Assembly: GCA_943353705.1 (NCBI GenBank)
Contig: CALRAY010000029.1
Span: 1-6,131, forward strand
DNA: 6,131 nucleotides
Source of the DNA: Patescibacteria group bacterium UBA4664
Lineage (GTDB): Bacteria; Patescibacteriota; Saccharimonadia; CAILAD01; BJGX01
Direction: 5' to 3'
The first letter of the stretch is position 1; each line of letters opens with the position of its first letter. Below the pieces are notes generated by a model. That model made no database searches and was not told the DNA's origin. It saw nothing but the letters and a program-made list of their open reading frames with translations. Shown piece after piece: positions 1 through 6,131 of the stretch. The translations under genes and the position numbers were made by a program.

Positions 1-863
1 TGGAGCGAATGGTAAGCATGAATAAAGTCCTAAAGGATAATTGGAAAATTGCCAAAGGTGCTGAAAGTATTATATATAATGCCGATGTAGATGGCCTTAA
101 TGAACTTGGCTCGAAAGCAAAAAATGCTGTTGGCTTTGGCATCAAGCGCGGTAAAATTAAATTTACTAATATCACCAGAAATACCAAGGGCTATCTAGAT
201 GCTACCCTAAATTTACCAGGTTCAAAAATTGACATAAAAACCCAGATGATAGGTGAGCATAATTTAAATAGCCTACTAGCTGCTGCTAGCGTAGCAAACG
301 AGATGGGTATGGATCATAAAAAAATAGCCGCTGGACTTTCTAAGATAGCAGGAGTGAATGGCAGAATGAAACTCTTAGCAGGCAAGAATGGCTGCAATAT
401 TATTGATGATAGCTACAATTCTAGCCCCGACGCAGTCATGTCTGCCCTAAGCACAGCCAAGCAATTCAATTCTAATAAAAAATTTGTAGTACTCGGCAAT
501 ATGAATGAACTTGGGGATGAGTCTAGCAAGGCACACTACAAGACTGGGCAGGCAGCTGCCAAAGTAGCGGATATGCTTGTCGTGATTGGTAAAGATGCAG
601 AAGTGCATACTGTAGCCGGGGCAAAAGATGCGGGGATGAATCCTGACGATATAAAGATATTTAAAACACCTTACGAAATAGGCCATTTTTTAAAGCGAAT
701 TGTCGCAAAAGGAGATTTGGTATTGGTTAAAGGATCGCAAAATGGAGTATTCACCGAAGAGGTTGTCCGAATATTACTTGACCCTTCACTAAATGCCAGA
801 GATTATGTTGTACGGCAAAGTAAAGCCTGGCAACGCAAAAAGCGAAAAGGCTTTGGGCTGTAG
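1..863 (+). CDS. murF: UDP-N-acetylmuramoyl-tripeptide--D-alanyl-D-alanine ligase (MurF), C-terminal part
   Basis: This is a 5'-truncated gene: the frame is open from base 3 with no stop before the window edge, so the ATG at 9 is probably an internal methionine. The visible 286 codons cover the end of the central ATP-binding domain and the C-terminal Mur ligase domain; full MurF is usually about 450 residues, and the P-loop (GKTT region) lies outside the window. Diagnostic segments are HNLNSLLAAASVA, a GRMKLL segment, DDSYNSSP (405-428), VLGNMNELG (489-515) and LVKGS near the end, which match the MurF pattern DDSYNANP / VLGDMxELG / LVKGSR. The enzyme adds D-Ala-D-Ala to the UDP-MurNAc-tripeptide in the cytoplasm. 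The C-terminus carries a basic tail (WQRKKRK), and the residue after KGS is Q rather than the usual R. Another Mur-ligase-family member is possible but less likely. Confidence 0.88.
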   Translation, partial: ERMVSMNKVLKDNWKIAKGAESIIYNADVDGLNELGSKAKNAVGFGIKRGKIKFTNITRNTKGYLDATLNLPGSKIDIKTQMIGEHNLNSLLAAASVANEMGMDHKKIAAGLSKIAGVNGRMKLLAGKNGCNIIDDSYNSSPDAVMSALSTAKQFNSNKKFVVLGNMNELGDESSKAHYKTGQAAAKVADMLVVIGKDAEVHTVAGAKDAGMNPDDIKIFKTPYEIGHFLKRIVAKGDLVLVKGSQNGVFTEEVVRILLDPSLNARDYVVRQSKAWQRKKRKGFGL

Positions 864-907
864 TGTAAAATATCCTATCGGGGCTAGTCTAGATTGACCA
901 AGCCAGA

Positions 908-920
908 TACAATAATAAAT
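908..920 (+). promoter_or_regulatory. Putative leaderless promoter of the aminotransferase gene
   Basis: A TACAAT hexamer at 908-913 (one mismatch to TATAAT) is followed by 7 bases and then the ATG at 921. A normal -10 to start-site distance would put the transcript start at or within a base or two of the ATG. No Shine-Dalgarno-like purine run precedes the ATG. No convincing -35 was found at 16-18 bp upstream; a TTGACC at 894-899 lies only 8 bp from the hexamer and cannot be its -35. Confidence 0.5.
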
Positions 921-1868
921 ATGCAAAAGTTAAATTATTCTAAATCAATTGTATATTTCAGAGACCAGTGGGTGCCTTTTAAAGATGCCAACCTAAGCAT
1001 CGCCAGCTCACCTGTTTTATATGGTCTTAGTGTTTATACCGTCTTTAATGCAATCTGGAATAAAAATTCAAAAGAACTAAATATCTTCAGACTCAAAGAC
1101 CATTATAAAAGACTTTGTAATTCAGCTCGTATTATGGACTTCGAAAGCTTCGAAGATAAATACAGCTATGCTGAATTTGAAAAAATTATGGTAAATCTTC
1201 TACGCAAAAACAACGTACAGGAAGATGCTCTGGTGAGAGTTACGATATTTATTGATGAGGAAATAGCCGGCACCAAAATAAATGGTCTTAAAAATTCGAT
1301 GAGTGCCTATGTATATCCCATGGGTGAGATATTTCCGCGCAGCGGCATCAAAGCCTGCGTTAGCAGCTGGACACGCTCGGCCGATAATATGATTCCTTCA
1401 AGAGCCAAGGTTAATGGACAGTATGTTAATGCCAGCTTAATGAAAAATGAAGCTCTGCAAAATGGCTACGATGAGGCAATCGCACTTGATAATACTGGTC
1501 ATGTAAGTGAAGGCACAGTTGCAAACTTATTTATAGTCCGTGAAGGCAAAATTATCACACCTGACATGGCAACCGATATATTAGAGGGTATTACTCGCTC
1601 TAGTATCATGCAAATAGCCGGCATACTTGGTATTGCCTGCGAACAAAGGCCAATCGATAGGACCGAACTGTACATTGCAGATGAGGCCTTTATGTGTGGT
1701 AGTTCAGCCAACATTACTCCGATTTTAATTATTGATAAGCGCAAGCTGGGCGATGGTAAGATCGGTAAAATCACACGCCAACTTAGTCTAGGCTATGCCC
1801 AGGCTCAAAAAGGAGAAAATTCCAAGCTCACAGACTGGCTAACTCCAGCAAAAATACCATGCCCCTAA
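921..1868 (+). CDS. ilvE: Branched-chain amino acid aminotransferase (class IV, PLP-dependent)
   Basis: This 315-residue protein is close in length to E. coli IlvE (309) and belongs to the fold-type IV aminotransferases. BCATs interconvert leucine, isoleucine and valine with their 2-oxo acids, using 2-oxoglutarate/glutamate as partner. Visible landmarks are the phosphate-binding Arg in NIFRLKDHYKRL (R57), the PLP lysine in SRAKVNGQYVNASL (K163), GYDEAIALD, the VSEGTVANLF segment with E197, LEGITR (ending R226), ADEAF and the CGSSANITP phosphate/carboxylate loop. In E. coli the loop is GTAAEITP and the RP motif of strand 'YIRP' is R-V here (R106), so strict substrate specificity is less certain than the family. 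I chose ATG 921 over the in-frame TTG at 894 because the -10-like element sits between them. The gene lies between murF and leuS. A D-amino-acid or deoxychorismate-type member is a weaker alternative. Confidence 0.85.
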   Translation: MQKLNYSKSIVYFRDQWVPFKDANLSIASSPVLYGLSVYTVFNAIWNKNSKELNIFRLKDHYKRLCNSARIMDFESFEDKYSYAEFEKIMVNLLRKNNVQEDALVRVTIFIDEEIAGTKINGLKNSMSAYVYPMGEIFPRSGIKACVSSWTRSADNMIPSRAKVNGQYVNASLMKNEALQNGYDEAIALDNTGHVSEGTVANLFIVREGKIITPDMATDILEGITRSSIMQIAGILGIACEQRPIDRTELYIADEAFMCGSSANITPILIIDKRKLGDGKIGKITRQLSLGYAQAQKGENSKLTDWLTPAKIPCP

Positions 1869-1921
1869 TATAGCAAATTAGACTGAAGACAGCTTAATAC
1901 TGGCTATCAGCTGGGCAAGTT

Positions 1922-1937
1922 TGGTACAATTAATCTT
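1922..1937 (+). promoter_or_regulatory. Putative extended -10 leaderless promoter of leuS
   Basis: TGG-TACAAT at 1922-1930 is an extended -10 element (TGn followed by one mismatch to TATAAT). Seven bases separate it from the leuS ATG at 1938, the same hexamer and spacing as before the aminotransferase gene. The predicted start of transcription therefore coincides with the start codon, leaving no room for a ribosome binding site, and none is seen. Candidate -35 hexamers at 1900-1906 match TTGACA at only three positions, which is tolerable for an extended -10 promoter. Confidence 0.6.
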
Positions 1938-4355
1938 ATGAATAACTACGACCCAGCAAAAAATGAAGCTAAGTGGCGCAAAATTTGGCAAGAAACTGAT
2001 ATAAATAAGACCCATGAAGAACCAAAAAATAAATTATACAATTTGGTGATGTTTGCATATCCATCGGGTAATCTGCACATTGGGCACTGGTATAATTTTG
2101 CCCCAGCCGATACGCTGGCCAGGTATTCCAGAATGCATGGCCAGGATGTCTTAGAGCCTTTTGGCTTTGATTCATTTGGTCTGCCAGCAGAAAACGCAGC
2201 CATTCAAAGAGGACTGATGGCTGATGAGTGGACCAATCAAAATATTTCTGACATGACTGCGCAAATAAATAAGATTGGTGCTATGTATGACTGGAGCAAG
2301 ACTTTTCAGACCAGCGACCCCAGCTACTACAAATGGACGCAATGGATGTTTCTTAAGATGTTTCACGAAGGGAAAGCTTATCAAAAAGAGGCTTTGGTTA
2401 ATTGGGATCCAGTCGATAAGACAGTTCTTGCAAATGAGCAGGTGGTCAATGGCTTCGCCGATCGTAGTGGCGCAAAAGTCGAACGAAAGCTTTTGAAGCA
2501 ATGGTTTCTTAAGATTACAGATTATGCAGACGCTCTTATTGACGACCTCGATAAGATTGACTGGCCTGAACGCATAAAAGACATGCAGCGCAACTGGATA
2601 GGCCGTAGCGTTGGTGCGCATATCGAGTTTCCAATCGATAACTCAACTCAAAAATTAGATGTCTATACTACCAGGGCCGACACTATTTTCGGAGTTACAT
2701 TTATGGTCGTTGCCCCCGAACATCCGCTGATTGAAACTATAACAACAAATAGCCAGTCTGATGCAGTAAAAAAATACATATCTGATGTAGGTGCTAAGAC
2801 CAATATAGATCGCATGGAAACTAAAGAAAAAACGGGAGTTTTTACTGGCGCTTTTGCTGTTAATCCAGCTACTAATCAAAATATACCAATCTGGATAAGC
2901 GAATATGTTCTAATGGATTATGGAACTGGTGCGATAATGGCGGTGCCAGCTCACGATGAGCGTGACTTTGAATTTGCTAGTAAGTTTGGCCTAGAAATTA
3001 CGCAAGTGTTAAGCGATGAAAGCTCAGAGGGCAGTAACCAATCTGCAGATGCAAAGCTTATAAACTCTGGCGAATTTAGCGGCCTAGATAGCGCTAGCGC
3101 AAAAGCCAAGATTGTTGAATGGCTCGAAACAACCGAGATTGGTAAAAGCCAAACTCAATTTAGATTGCGTGATTGGCTGATATCCAGGCAACGATATTGG
3201 GGCACACCAATCCCAATAATCCACTGTGAAAAATGTGGCGTGGTGGCTGTACCAGAAGCCGACCTGCCAGTCGTGCTACCCCTGAACCAAAAATTCGGCG
3301 AAGATGGCCGTAGCCCGCTTTTAGACAATAAAGACTTCCTTGATGTTAAGTGTCCTCAATGTAGCGGTGAGGCCAAGCGGGAAACGGATACTATGGATAC
3401 TTTTGTGGATAGCAGCTGGTATTTCTTACGTTATCCCAACCCAAACTATCAAGCTGGCCCATTTGACCCAGTGGCAGTCAAACAATGGCTACCAGTGGAC
3501 AACTACATTGGTGGCGCTGAACATGCCGTACTGCATTTAATGTACGCTCGCTTCGTTACTAAGTTCTTGCATTCGCAGGGCTATATTGATTTTGATGAGC
3601 CCTTCATGAAGCTTATTAATCAGGGCATGATAAACGGGCCCGATGGCAAGAAGATGAGTAAATCTAAGAACAATGTCATTAATCCCGACGACTATGTCGA
3701 CAAATACGGTGCTGATTCTGTCAGGATGTACCTGATGTTCATGGGCCCGTACGAAGATGGTGGACCCTGGGATCCGAAGCGCTTCGAGGGTACCTATAGA
3801 TTCATTAATAAAATATGGGAACTTATCACGACAGAGTACACAGAGATTCAGCTTGACTCAATAGTTGAAGCCGAGCTAGTTTCAAAGCTTCATAGGCTTA
3901 TAAAAAAAGTCACTGAAGACGTTCAAAAAATCAGATTTAATACAGCCATTGCTGCAATGATGGAGTTTGTTAATTTTGCCGGGACCCTAAAACATAAGGG
4001 CCAAATATCTAAAGAGCAGTGGAACGTAATAACCTCAACATTCACCAAGCTGCTGGCACCATTTGCACCATATTTATCTGAAGAGCTATGGGAATTATTA
4101 AATAATGAGCAAAGTGTTCATCTCCAGGCCTGGCCAAAGTATGATCCTAACCTTTGCAAAGACGATGTCTTGACTATAGTAATCCAGATTAATGGAAAAC
4201 TTCGAGATCAATTTATAGTAAACATTGAAAATGCCCACAGCCCAGTCGAGCTTGAGCGTATGGCTCGCGAAAAGCTAGGTAGTAGGATGGATAACTTAGA
4301 GGTAGTAAAGACTATTGCTGTCCCTGGCAAGCTAGTCAACTTTGTTGTGCTTTGA
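1938..4355 (+). CDS. leuS: Leucyl-tRNA synthetase
   Basis: This is a complete class Ia synthetase of 805 residues, at the short end of bacterial LeuRS, that charges tRNA-Leu with leucine in the cytoplasm. In order: an N-terminal YDP...KW start typical of LeuRS; the ATP-binding HIGH motif at residues 47-50 (GNLHIGHWYNF); the CP1 editing domain with TTRADTIFG (244-252) and AVPAHDERDFEFA, whose second Asp (343) is in the position of the conserved editing aspartate; two CxxC pairs (C430/C433 and C472/C475) forming a probable zinc knuckle; WYFLRY; GGAEHAVLHLMYARF; KMSKS at 572-576; and the anticodon-binding and C-terminal domain. Only a short link separates QGM from KMSKS, so the leucine-specific insertion seen in E. 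coli is absent, as in Bacillus-type enzymes. The N-terminus fits ATG 1938, and the stop is TGA. No frameshift or missing catalytic motif was seen. Confidence 0.98.
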   Translation: MNNYDPAKNEAKWRKIWQETDINKTHEEPKNKLYNLVMFAYPSGNLHIGHWYNFAPADTLARYSRMHGQDVLEPFGFDSFGLPAENAAIQRGLMADEWTNQNISDMTAQINKIGAMYDWSKTFQTSDPSYYKWTQWMFLKMFHEGKAYQKEALVNWDPVDKTVLANEQVVNGFADRSGAKVERKLLKQWFLKITDYADALIDDLDKIDWPERIKDMQRNWIGRSVGAHIEFPIDNSTQKLDVYTTRADTIFGVTFMVVAPEHPLIETITTNSQSDAVKKYISDVGAKTNIDRMETKEKTGVFTGAFAVNPATNQNIPIWISEYVLMDYGTGAIMAVPAHDERDFEFASKFGLEITQVLSDESSEGSNQSADAKLINSGEFSGLDSASAKAKIVEWLETTEIGKSQTQFRLRDWLISRQRYWGTPIPIIHCEKCGVVAVPEADLPVVLPLNQKFGEDGRSPLLDNKDFLDVKCPQCSGEAKRETDTMDTFVDSSWYFLRYPNPNYQAGPFDPVAVKQWLPVDNYIGGAEHAVLHLMYARFVTKFLHSQGYIDFDEPFMKLINQGMINGPDGKKMSKSKNNVINPDDYVDKYGADSVRMYLMFMGPYEDGGPWDPKRFEGTYRFINKIWELITTEYTEIQLDSIVEAELVSKLHRLIKKVTEDVQKIRFNTAIAAMMEFVNFAGTLKHKGQISKEQWNVITSTFTKLLAPFAPYLSEELWELLNNEQSVHLQAWPKYDPNLCKDDVLTIVIQINGKLRDQFIVNIENAHSPVELERMAREKLGSRMDNLEVVKTIAVPGKLVNFVVL

Positions 4356-4357
4356 CC

Positions 4358-4386
4358 TTGCCAAAACTGCTAAAATTTGCTATAGT
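4358..4386 (+). promoter_or_regulatory. Sigma70-type promoter of the rpmF-nusB operon
   Basis: TTGCCA (4358-4363) and TATAGT (4381-4386) are separated by 17 bases, and the -10 is preceded by TGC, making it an extended -10 as well. The -35 begins 3 bases after the leuS stop codon. Transcription would start near 4393, giving an untranslated leader of about 130 bases before rpmF. A second extended -10 candidate, TGC-TAAAAT at 4368-4376, overlaps it but lacks a well-placed -35. This is the best promoter in the window. Confidence 0.65.
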
Positions 4387-4392
4387 AGATTC

Positions 4393-4511
4393 CGAAGATA
4401 TGCCTAGTGCAATCTAGATTGGTACTATTCACTCACTAATCTAAAAAAGTTAATATATTACCAACTAAAGCACAACGCAATAGCAATATTTGCTTATATC
4501 TTCTCTAACTT
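4393..4511 (+). other. Long AT-rich leader of rpmF with alternative pairings
   Basis: No gene is visible here. The segment at 4415-4423 can pair with 4435-4443 (9 bp with one G-T wobble, 11-base loop). The same bases also take part in a perfect 12-base palindrome at 4410-4421, and TTGGTA (4419-4424) can pair with TACCAA (4459-4464), so these folds exclude one another. A further palindrome, TAATATATTA, is at 4451-4460, and a 5-bp hairpin is at 4482-4494. None is followed by a T-run, so none is a classical terminator. The folds are AT-rich, and chance pairing is quite possible. Confidence 0.3.
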
Positions 4512-4522
4512 AAAGGAGAGAA
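4501..4522 (+). promoter_or_regulatory. Strong Shine-Dalgarno of rpmF, possibly within a small hairpin
   Basis: AAAGGAG at 4512-4518 lies 6 bases before the rpmF ATG and is the only strong Shine-Dalgarno sequence in the window. TTCTCT at 4501-4506 is complementary to AGAGAA at 4517-4522, with a 10-base loop, so part of the site could be masked. An alternative register pairs the pyrimidines with GGAGA itself. The ribosome binding site is well supported; masking is inference. Confidence 0.75.
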
Positions 4523-4524
4523 CA

Positions 4525-4692
4525 ATGGCAGTACCTAAGAAGCGCCGAACCTCATCTACACGTGGCCAAAGACGAAATCATGATAGTCTCAAAGCCGTAT
4601 CTCTTGTAGTTGAAAAGAGCAGTGGCCAAACAGTCCCAAGACGATTACATAAAGCAGCTAGTCTAGGATTAGCCAGAACAAGAAAGGCCTAA
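4525..4692 (+). CDS. rpmF: 50S ribosomal protein bL32
   Basis: A 55-residue, strongly basic protein beginning [20 protein letters not shown]. It aligns along its length with bL32: the MAVPK start, the S-x-x-RG-x-RR-x-HD segment found in E. coli L32, then a VEKSSGQ segment resembling VDKTSGE, and a Lys/Arg-rich end. It is a structural protein of the large ribosomal subunit. There are no cysteines, so this is the zinc-free form, as in E. coli, rather than the form with paired CxxC zinc ligands. The start is fixed by the good ribosome binding site 6 bases upstream. It is the first gene of the cluster with nusB, whose GTG follows one base after the rpmF stop. Confidence 0.93.
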   Translation: MAVPKKRRTSSTRGQRRNHDSLKAVSLVVEKSSGQTVPRRLHKAASLGLARTRKA

Positions 4693-4693
4693 A

Positions 4694-5206
4694 GTGGCCT
4701 CCAATCGACATCTTTGCAGGATCATCGCCTTACAGACACTATATGAATATGATTTTCGTAATAGTCTGAATATTGATGAGCTTACAACTGATATCGATGA
4801 AGTATTGAAAAGAAACATAGACATCTACAAGGACGCAGTCGATGAAGCTGATTTCATTACTGACCTAGTAGAGGGAACAATAAAAAACCAAGAAAGCATA
4901 GATGCTATGATAGTTCCGGCCGCCCCAGAGTGGCCACTCGAACAGATTGCAAAAATCGACAGAGGGATACTACGTATGAGCATTTACGAGCTACTCATTA
5001 AAAAGGATGTACCACCAAAGGTAGCTATTAATGAGGCAGTAGAGCTTGCCAAAGAATTTGGTGGAGACAATTCTAGTAAATTCATTAATGGAGTATTAGG
5101 AACTATATTTAGACAGAGCGAATTATATGACCCAACAGACGACAAACGAGCAAACCAGGCCAAAGAAAAGCCCCAACAAGACTCGACAAAACCAGAAGAA
5201 CAATAA
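4694..5206 (+). CDS. nusB: Transcription antitermination / rRNA synthesis factor NusB
   Basis: A 170-residue, all-helical NusB. With NusE (S10) it binds boxA in nascent rRNA leaders and supports antitermination and rRNA maturation. The N-terminal helix [15 protein letters not shown] matches the family pattern ALQALYQ. The C-terminal half has the highly conserved [14 protein letters not shown] (88-101) and [20 protein letters not shown] (105-124), then [10 protein letters not shown]. The start is GTG, with AGAAAGG (4681-4687) six bases upstream inside the end of rpmF, which suggests translational coupling. The fold ends near residue 145. Residues 146-170 are a hydrophilic K/Q/E/P-rich tail with no counterpart in typical 135-150 residue NusB proteins, and this tail is the part overlapped in another frame by the Nudix gene. 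The stop is followed by two more in-frame TAA codons. Confidence 0.95.
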   Translation: MASNRHLCRIIALQTLYEYDFRNSLNIDELTTDIDEVLKRNIDIYKDAVDEADFITDLVEGTIKNQESIDAMIVPAAPEWPLEQIAKIDRGILRMSIYELLIKKDVPPKVAINEAVELAKEFGGDNSSKFINGVLGTIFRQSELYDPTDDKRANQAKEKPQQDSTKPEEQ

Positions 5207-5660
5207 TAATAACCGCGCCAAGGCAGTCAAAGAGTACACAGCCGGAGGTGTAGTTTTTCGTGTAAAAAATGCCCAGCTGGAATTCCTTTTATTGCAGGAC
5301 GTAAAAGGTCGATGGAGCATACCAAAAGGGCACGTTGAGAGCGGCGAAACCTTAGAGCAGACCGCAATACGCGAAATTGGCGAAGAAACCGGACTAATGG
5401 ATATTAAAATAATCGATAAGCTTGATAAGATTAATTTTTTCTATCGAATGAACGGAAAATTGATATTCATGACGACTTTTGTCTTTTTGATGGAGTCTTT
5501 GGATTTGAATGAAACTGTAACTCCAGAGAAGTCAGAGGGTATTGTAGATGTAAGCTGGTTTGATGAGATGGCAGCAATTAGGGCTATCGAATACAAGGCT
5601 ACCAAGGTATTATTAGAGGAAGGCGCAAAACGCGTAAAAAAAGCATATGGTATACAATAA
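5127..5660 (+). CDS. Nudix hydrolase, Ap4A hydrolase/MutT-like
   Basis: A 177-residue protein with a perfect Nudix box (GX5EX7REUXEEXGU) at residues 68-90: G68, E74, R82-E83, E86-E87 and G89, preceded by WSIPKG. Nudix enzymes hydrolyse nucleoside diphosphates linked to another group, with metal bound by the REXXEE glutamates. The [12 protein letters not shown] context resembles diadenosine tetraphosphate hydrolases, but the substrate cannot be settled from sequence; RNA 5'-end pyrophosphohydrolase or nucleotide sanitation are alternatives. The catalytic domain starts near residue 35 ([10 protein letters not shown]). ATG 5127 is the only ATG, GTG or TTG in frame before that domain, so the protein would have a basic, Asn/Gln-rich, probably disordered leader and overlap nusB by 80 bases. 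No clear ribosome binding site is seen, so the true start may be a rarer codon inside the overlap. Confidence 0.88.
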   Translation: MTQQTTNEQTRPKKSPNKTRQNQKNNNNNRAKAVKEYTAGGVVFRVKNAQLEFLLLQDVKGRWSIPKGHVESGETLEQTAIREIGEETGLMDIKIIDKLDKINFFYRMNGKLIFMTTFVFLMESLDLNETVTPEKSEGIVDVSWFDEMAAIRAIEYKATKVLLEEGAKRVKKAYGIQ

Positions 5661-6131
5661 AGAAGAAGTAGAAAAAATAATTGATGTAAATTTTGAGAAT
5701 GGTGATCTTATTAAGACCGCCTGCACTCATCGGAGTTATCTTAATGAGCATCGCTCAACAGTAACAGAACACAATGAGCGCTTGGAATTTCTTGGTGATG
5801 CAGTTCTTGAATTAGTCGTGACCGACTTTCTTTATCTTACCTACCCCGATAAGCCAGAGGGCGAATTAACTAGCTGGCGAGCTGCCTTAGTTAAGACCGA
5901 AAGTTTAGCAGAGCTTGCCGATCAACTTAAGCTTGGTCAGTTTTTATTGATGAGCCGAGGTGAAGCTAAGAGTGGAGGCCGAACCCGAATGGCACTTCTT
6001 GCAAATTTAGTTGAGGCCATAATAGGCGCGATATACCTCGACAGGGGCTATGAAGTAGCTGCTAAATTCATCGATAAAAATATTAATTCAAAATTGGATA
6101 ATATTCTAAAGCAGGGTCTACATATAGATGC
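5647..6131 (+). CDS. rnc: Ribonuclease III, N-terminal catalytic domain (cut by window end)
   Basis: 161 codons are visible and the frame runs off the window edge, so the C-terminal double-stranded RNA binding domain should lie beyond it. RNase III cleaves double-stranded RNA, including rRNA precursors. The signature NERLEFLGD is at residues 43-51, with E44, E47 and D51 matching E. coli E38, E41 and D45. THRSYLNE (27-34), EGELTSWRAALVKTESLA and LLANLVEAIIGAIYLD (117-132) follow, with E123 at the essential E117 position. The position of E. coli D114 is Asn (N120), a substitution I believe is seen in other bacterial RNase III proteins. The ATG at 5647 overlaps the end of the Nudix gene by 14 bases with no clear ribosome binding site, suggesting coupling to upstream translation. 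Confidence 0.95.
   Translation, partial: MVYNKEEVEKIIDVNFENGDLIKTACTHRSYLNEHRSTVTEHNERLEFLGDAVLELVVTDFLYLTYPDKPEGELTSWRAALVKTESLAELADQLKLGQFLLMSRGEAKSGGRTRMALLANLVEAIIGAIYLDRGYEVAAKFIDKNINSKLDNILKQGLHID

Noticed and set aside
894..920. Upstream TTG start (894) for the aminotransferase gene
   Set aside because: It adds nine residues with no family support and would place the likely -10 element inside the gene. ATG 921 fits the family N-terminus.
1890..1913. Possible terminator hairpin between ilvE and leuS (CAGCT pairing with AGCTG, 14-base loop)
   Set aside because: The stem is only 5 bp, the loop is long and no T-run follows. It is too weak to call a terminator.
2172..2621. Long antisense open frame within leuS, plus other minus-strand open frames
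   Set aside because: They lie opposite strongly conserved genes, have no recognisable domain or ribosome binding site, and are explained as shadows of the real coding frames.
4415..4443. Stem-loop after leuS as a leuS terminator
   Set aside because: It is AT-rich, includes a wobble pair and is followed by an A-run rather than a T-run. It also lies downstream of the probable rpmF promoter.
5127..5206. Programmed frameshift fusing NusB to the Nudix protein
   Set aside because: Joining the frames would need a +1 shift. I see no recognised slippery site or stimulatory structure, and the Nudix gene has its own ATG.
1..6131. tRNA, rRNA, CRISPR array, insertion sequence or recoded TGA codons
   Set aside because: I saw no direct repeat array, transposase, terminal inverted repeats or cloverleaf-like segment. 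All seven genes read normally with TGA as stop.

Overview
This window reads as an ordinary but very compact stretch of bacterial core genes, all on the + strand. It carries seven protein genes with almost no intergenic space: the end of a MurF-type ligase, a branched-chain aminotransferase, a complete leucyl-tRNA synthetase, ribosomal protein L32, NusB, a Nudix hydrolase and the start of RNase III. No tRNA, rRNA, mobile element, CRISPR array or origin was seen. TGA is used as a stop codon (leuS), and no reading frame needs it recoded. The gene order, the minimal synthetase and the basic MurF tail suggest a member of Patescibacteria (CPR), most likely Candidatus Saccharibacteria. That placement is an impression from gene content and needs a database search.

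Layout. Positions 1-863 hold the C-terminal part of murF (peptidoglycan precursor synthesis). Positions 921-1868 hold an ilvE-like aminotransferase and 1938-4355 hold leuS. Both of these genes have a TACAAT -10-like hexamer ending exactly 7 bases before their ATG and no Shine-Dalgarno sequence, so both look like leaderless transcripts starting at or next to the start codon. Positions 4356-4524 are the longest non-coding gap. It has a good sigma70-type promoter immediately after leuS, a leader of about 130 bases with AT-rich foldable segments, and a strong Shine-Dalgarno sequence.

The gap is followed by a tight cluster, rpmF (4525-4692), nusB (4694-5206), a Nudix hydrolase (5127-5660) and rnc (5647 to past the edge). 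The intervals are +1, -80 and -14 bases, as expected for one operon. L32, NusB (rRNA antitermination) and RNase III (rRNA processing) make this an RNA and ribosome biogenesis operon, and the Nudix enzyme may act on capped or triphosphorylated nucleotides or RNA ends.

The points most worth a second look are the matched leaderless promoter geometry at ilvE and leuS, set against the long-leader rpmF gene, and the 80-base two-frame nusB/Nudix overlap. That overlap is almost free of T, and an (AAT)n tract gives nusB three successive stop codons. I did not find evidence for an undescribed defence, mobile or biosynthetic system.
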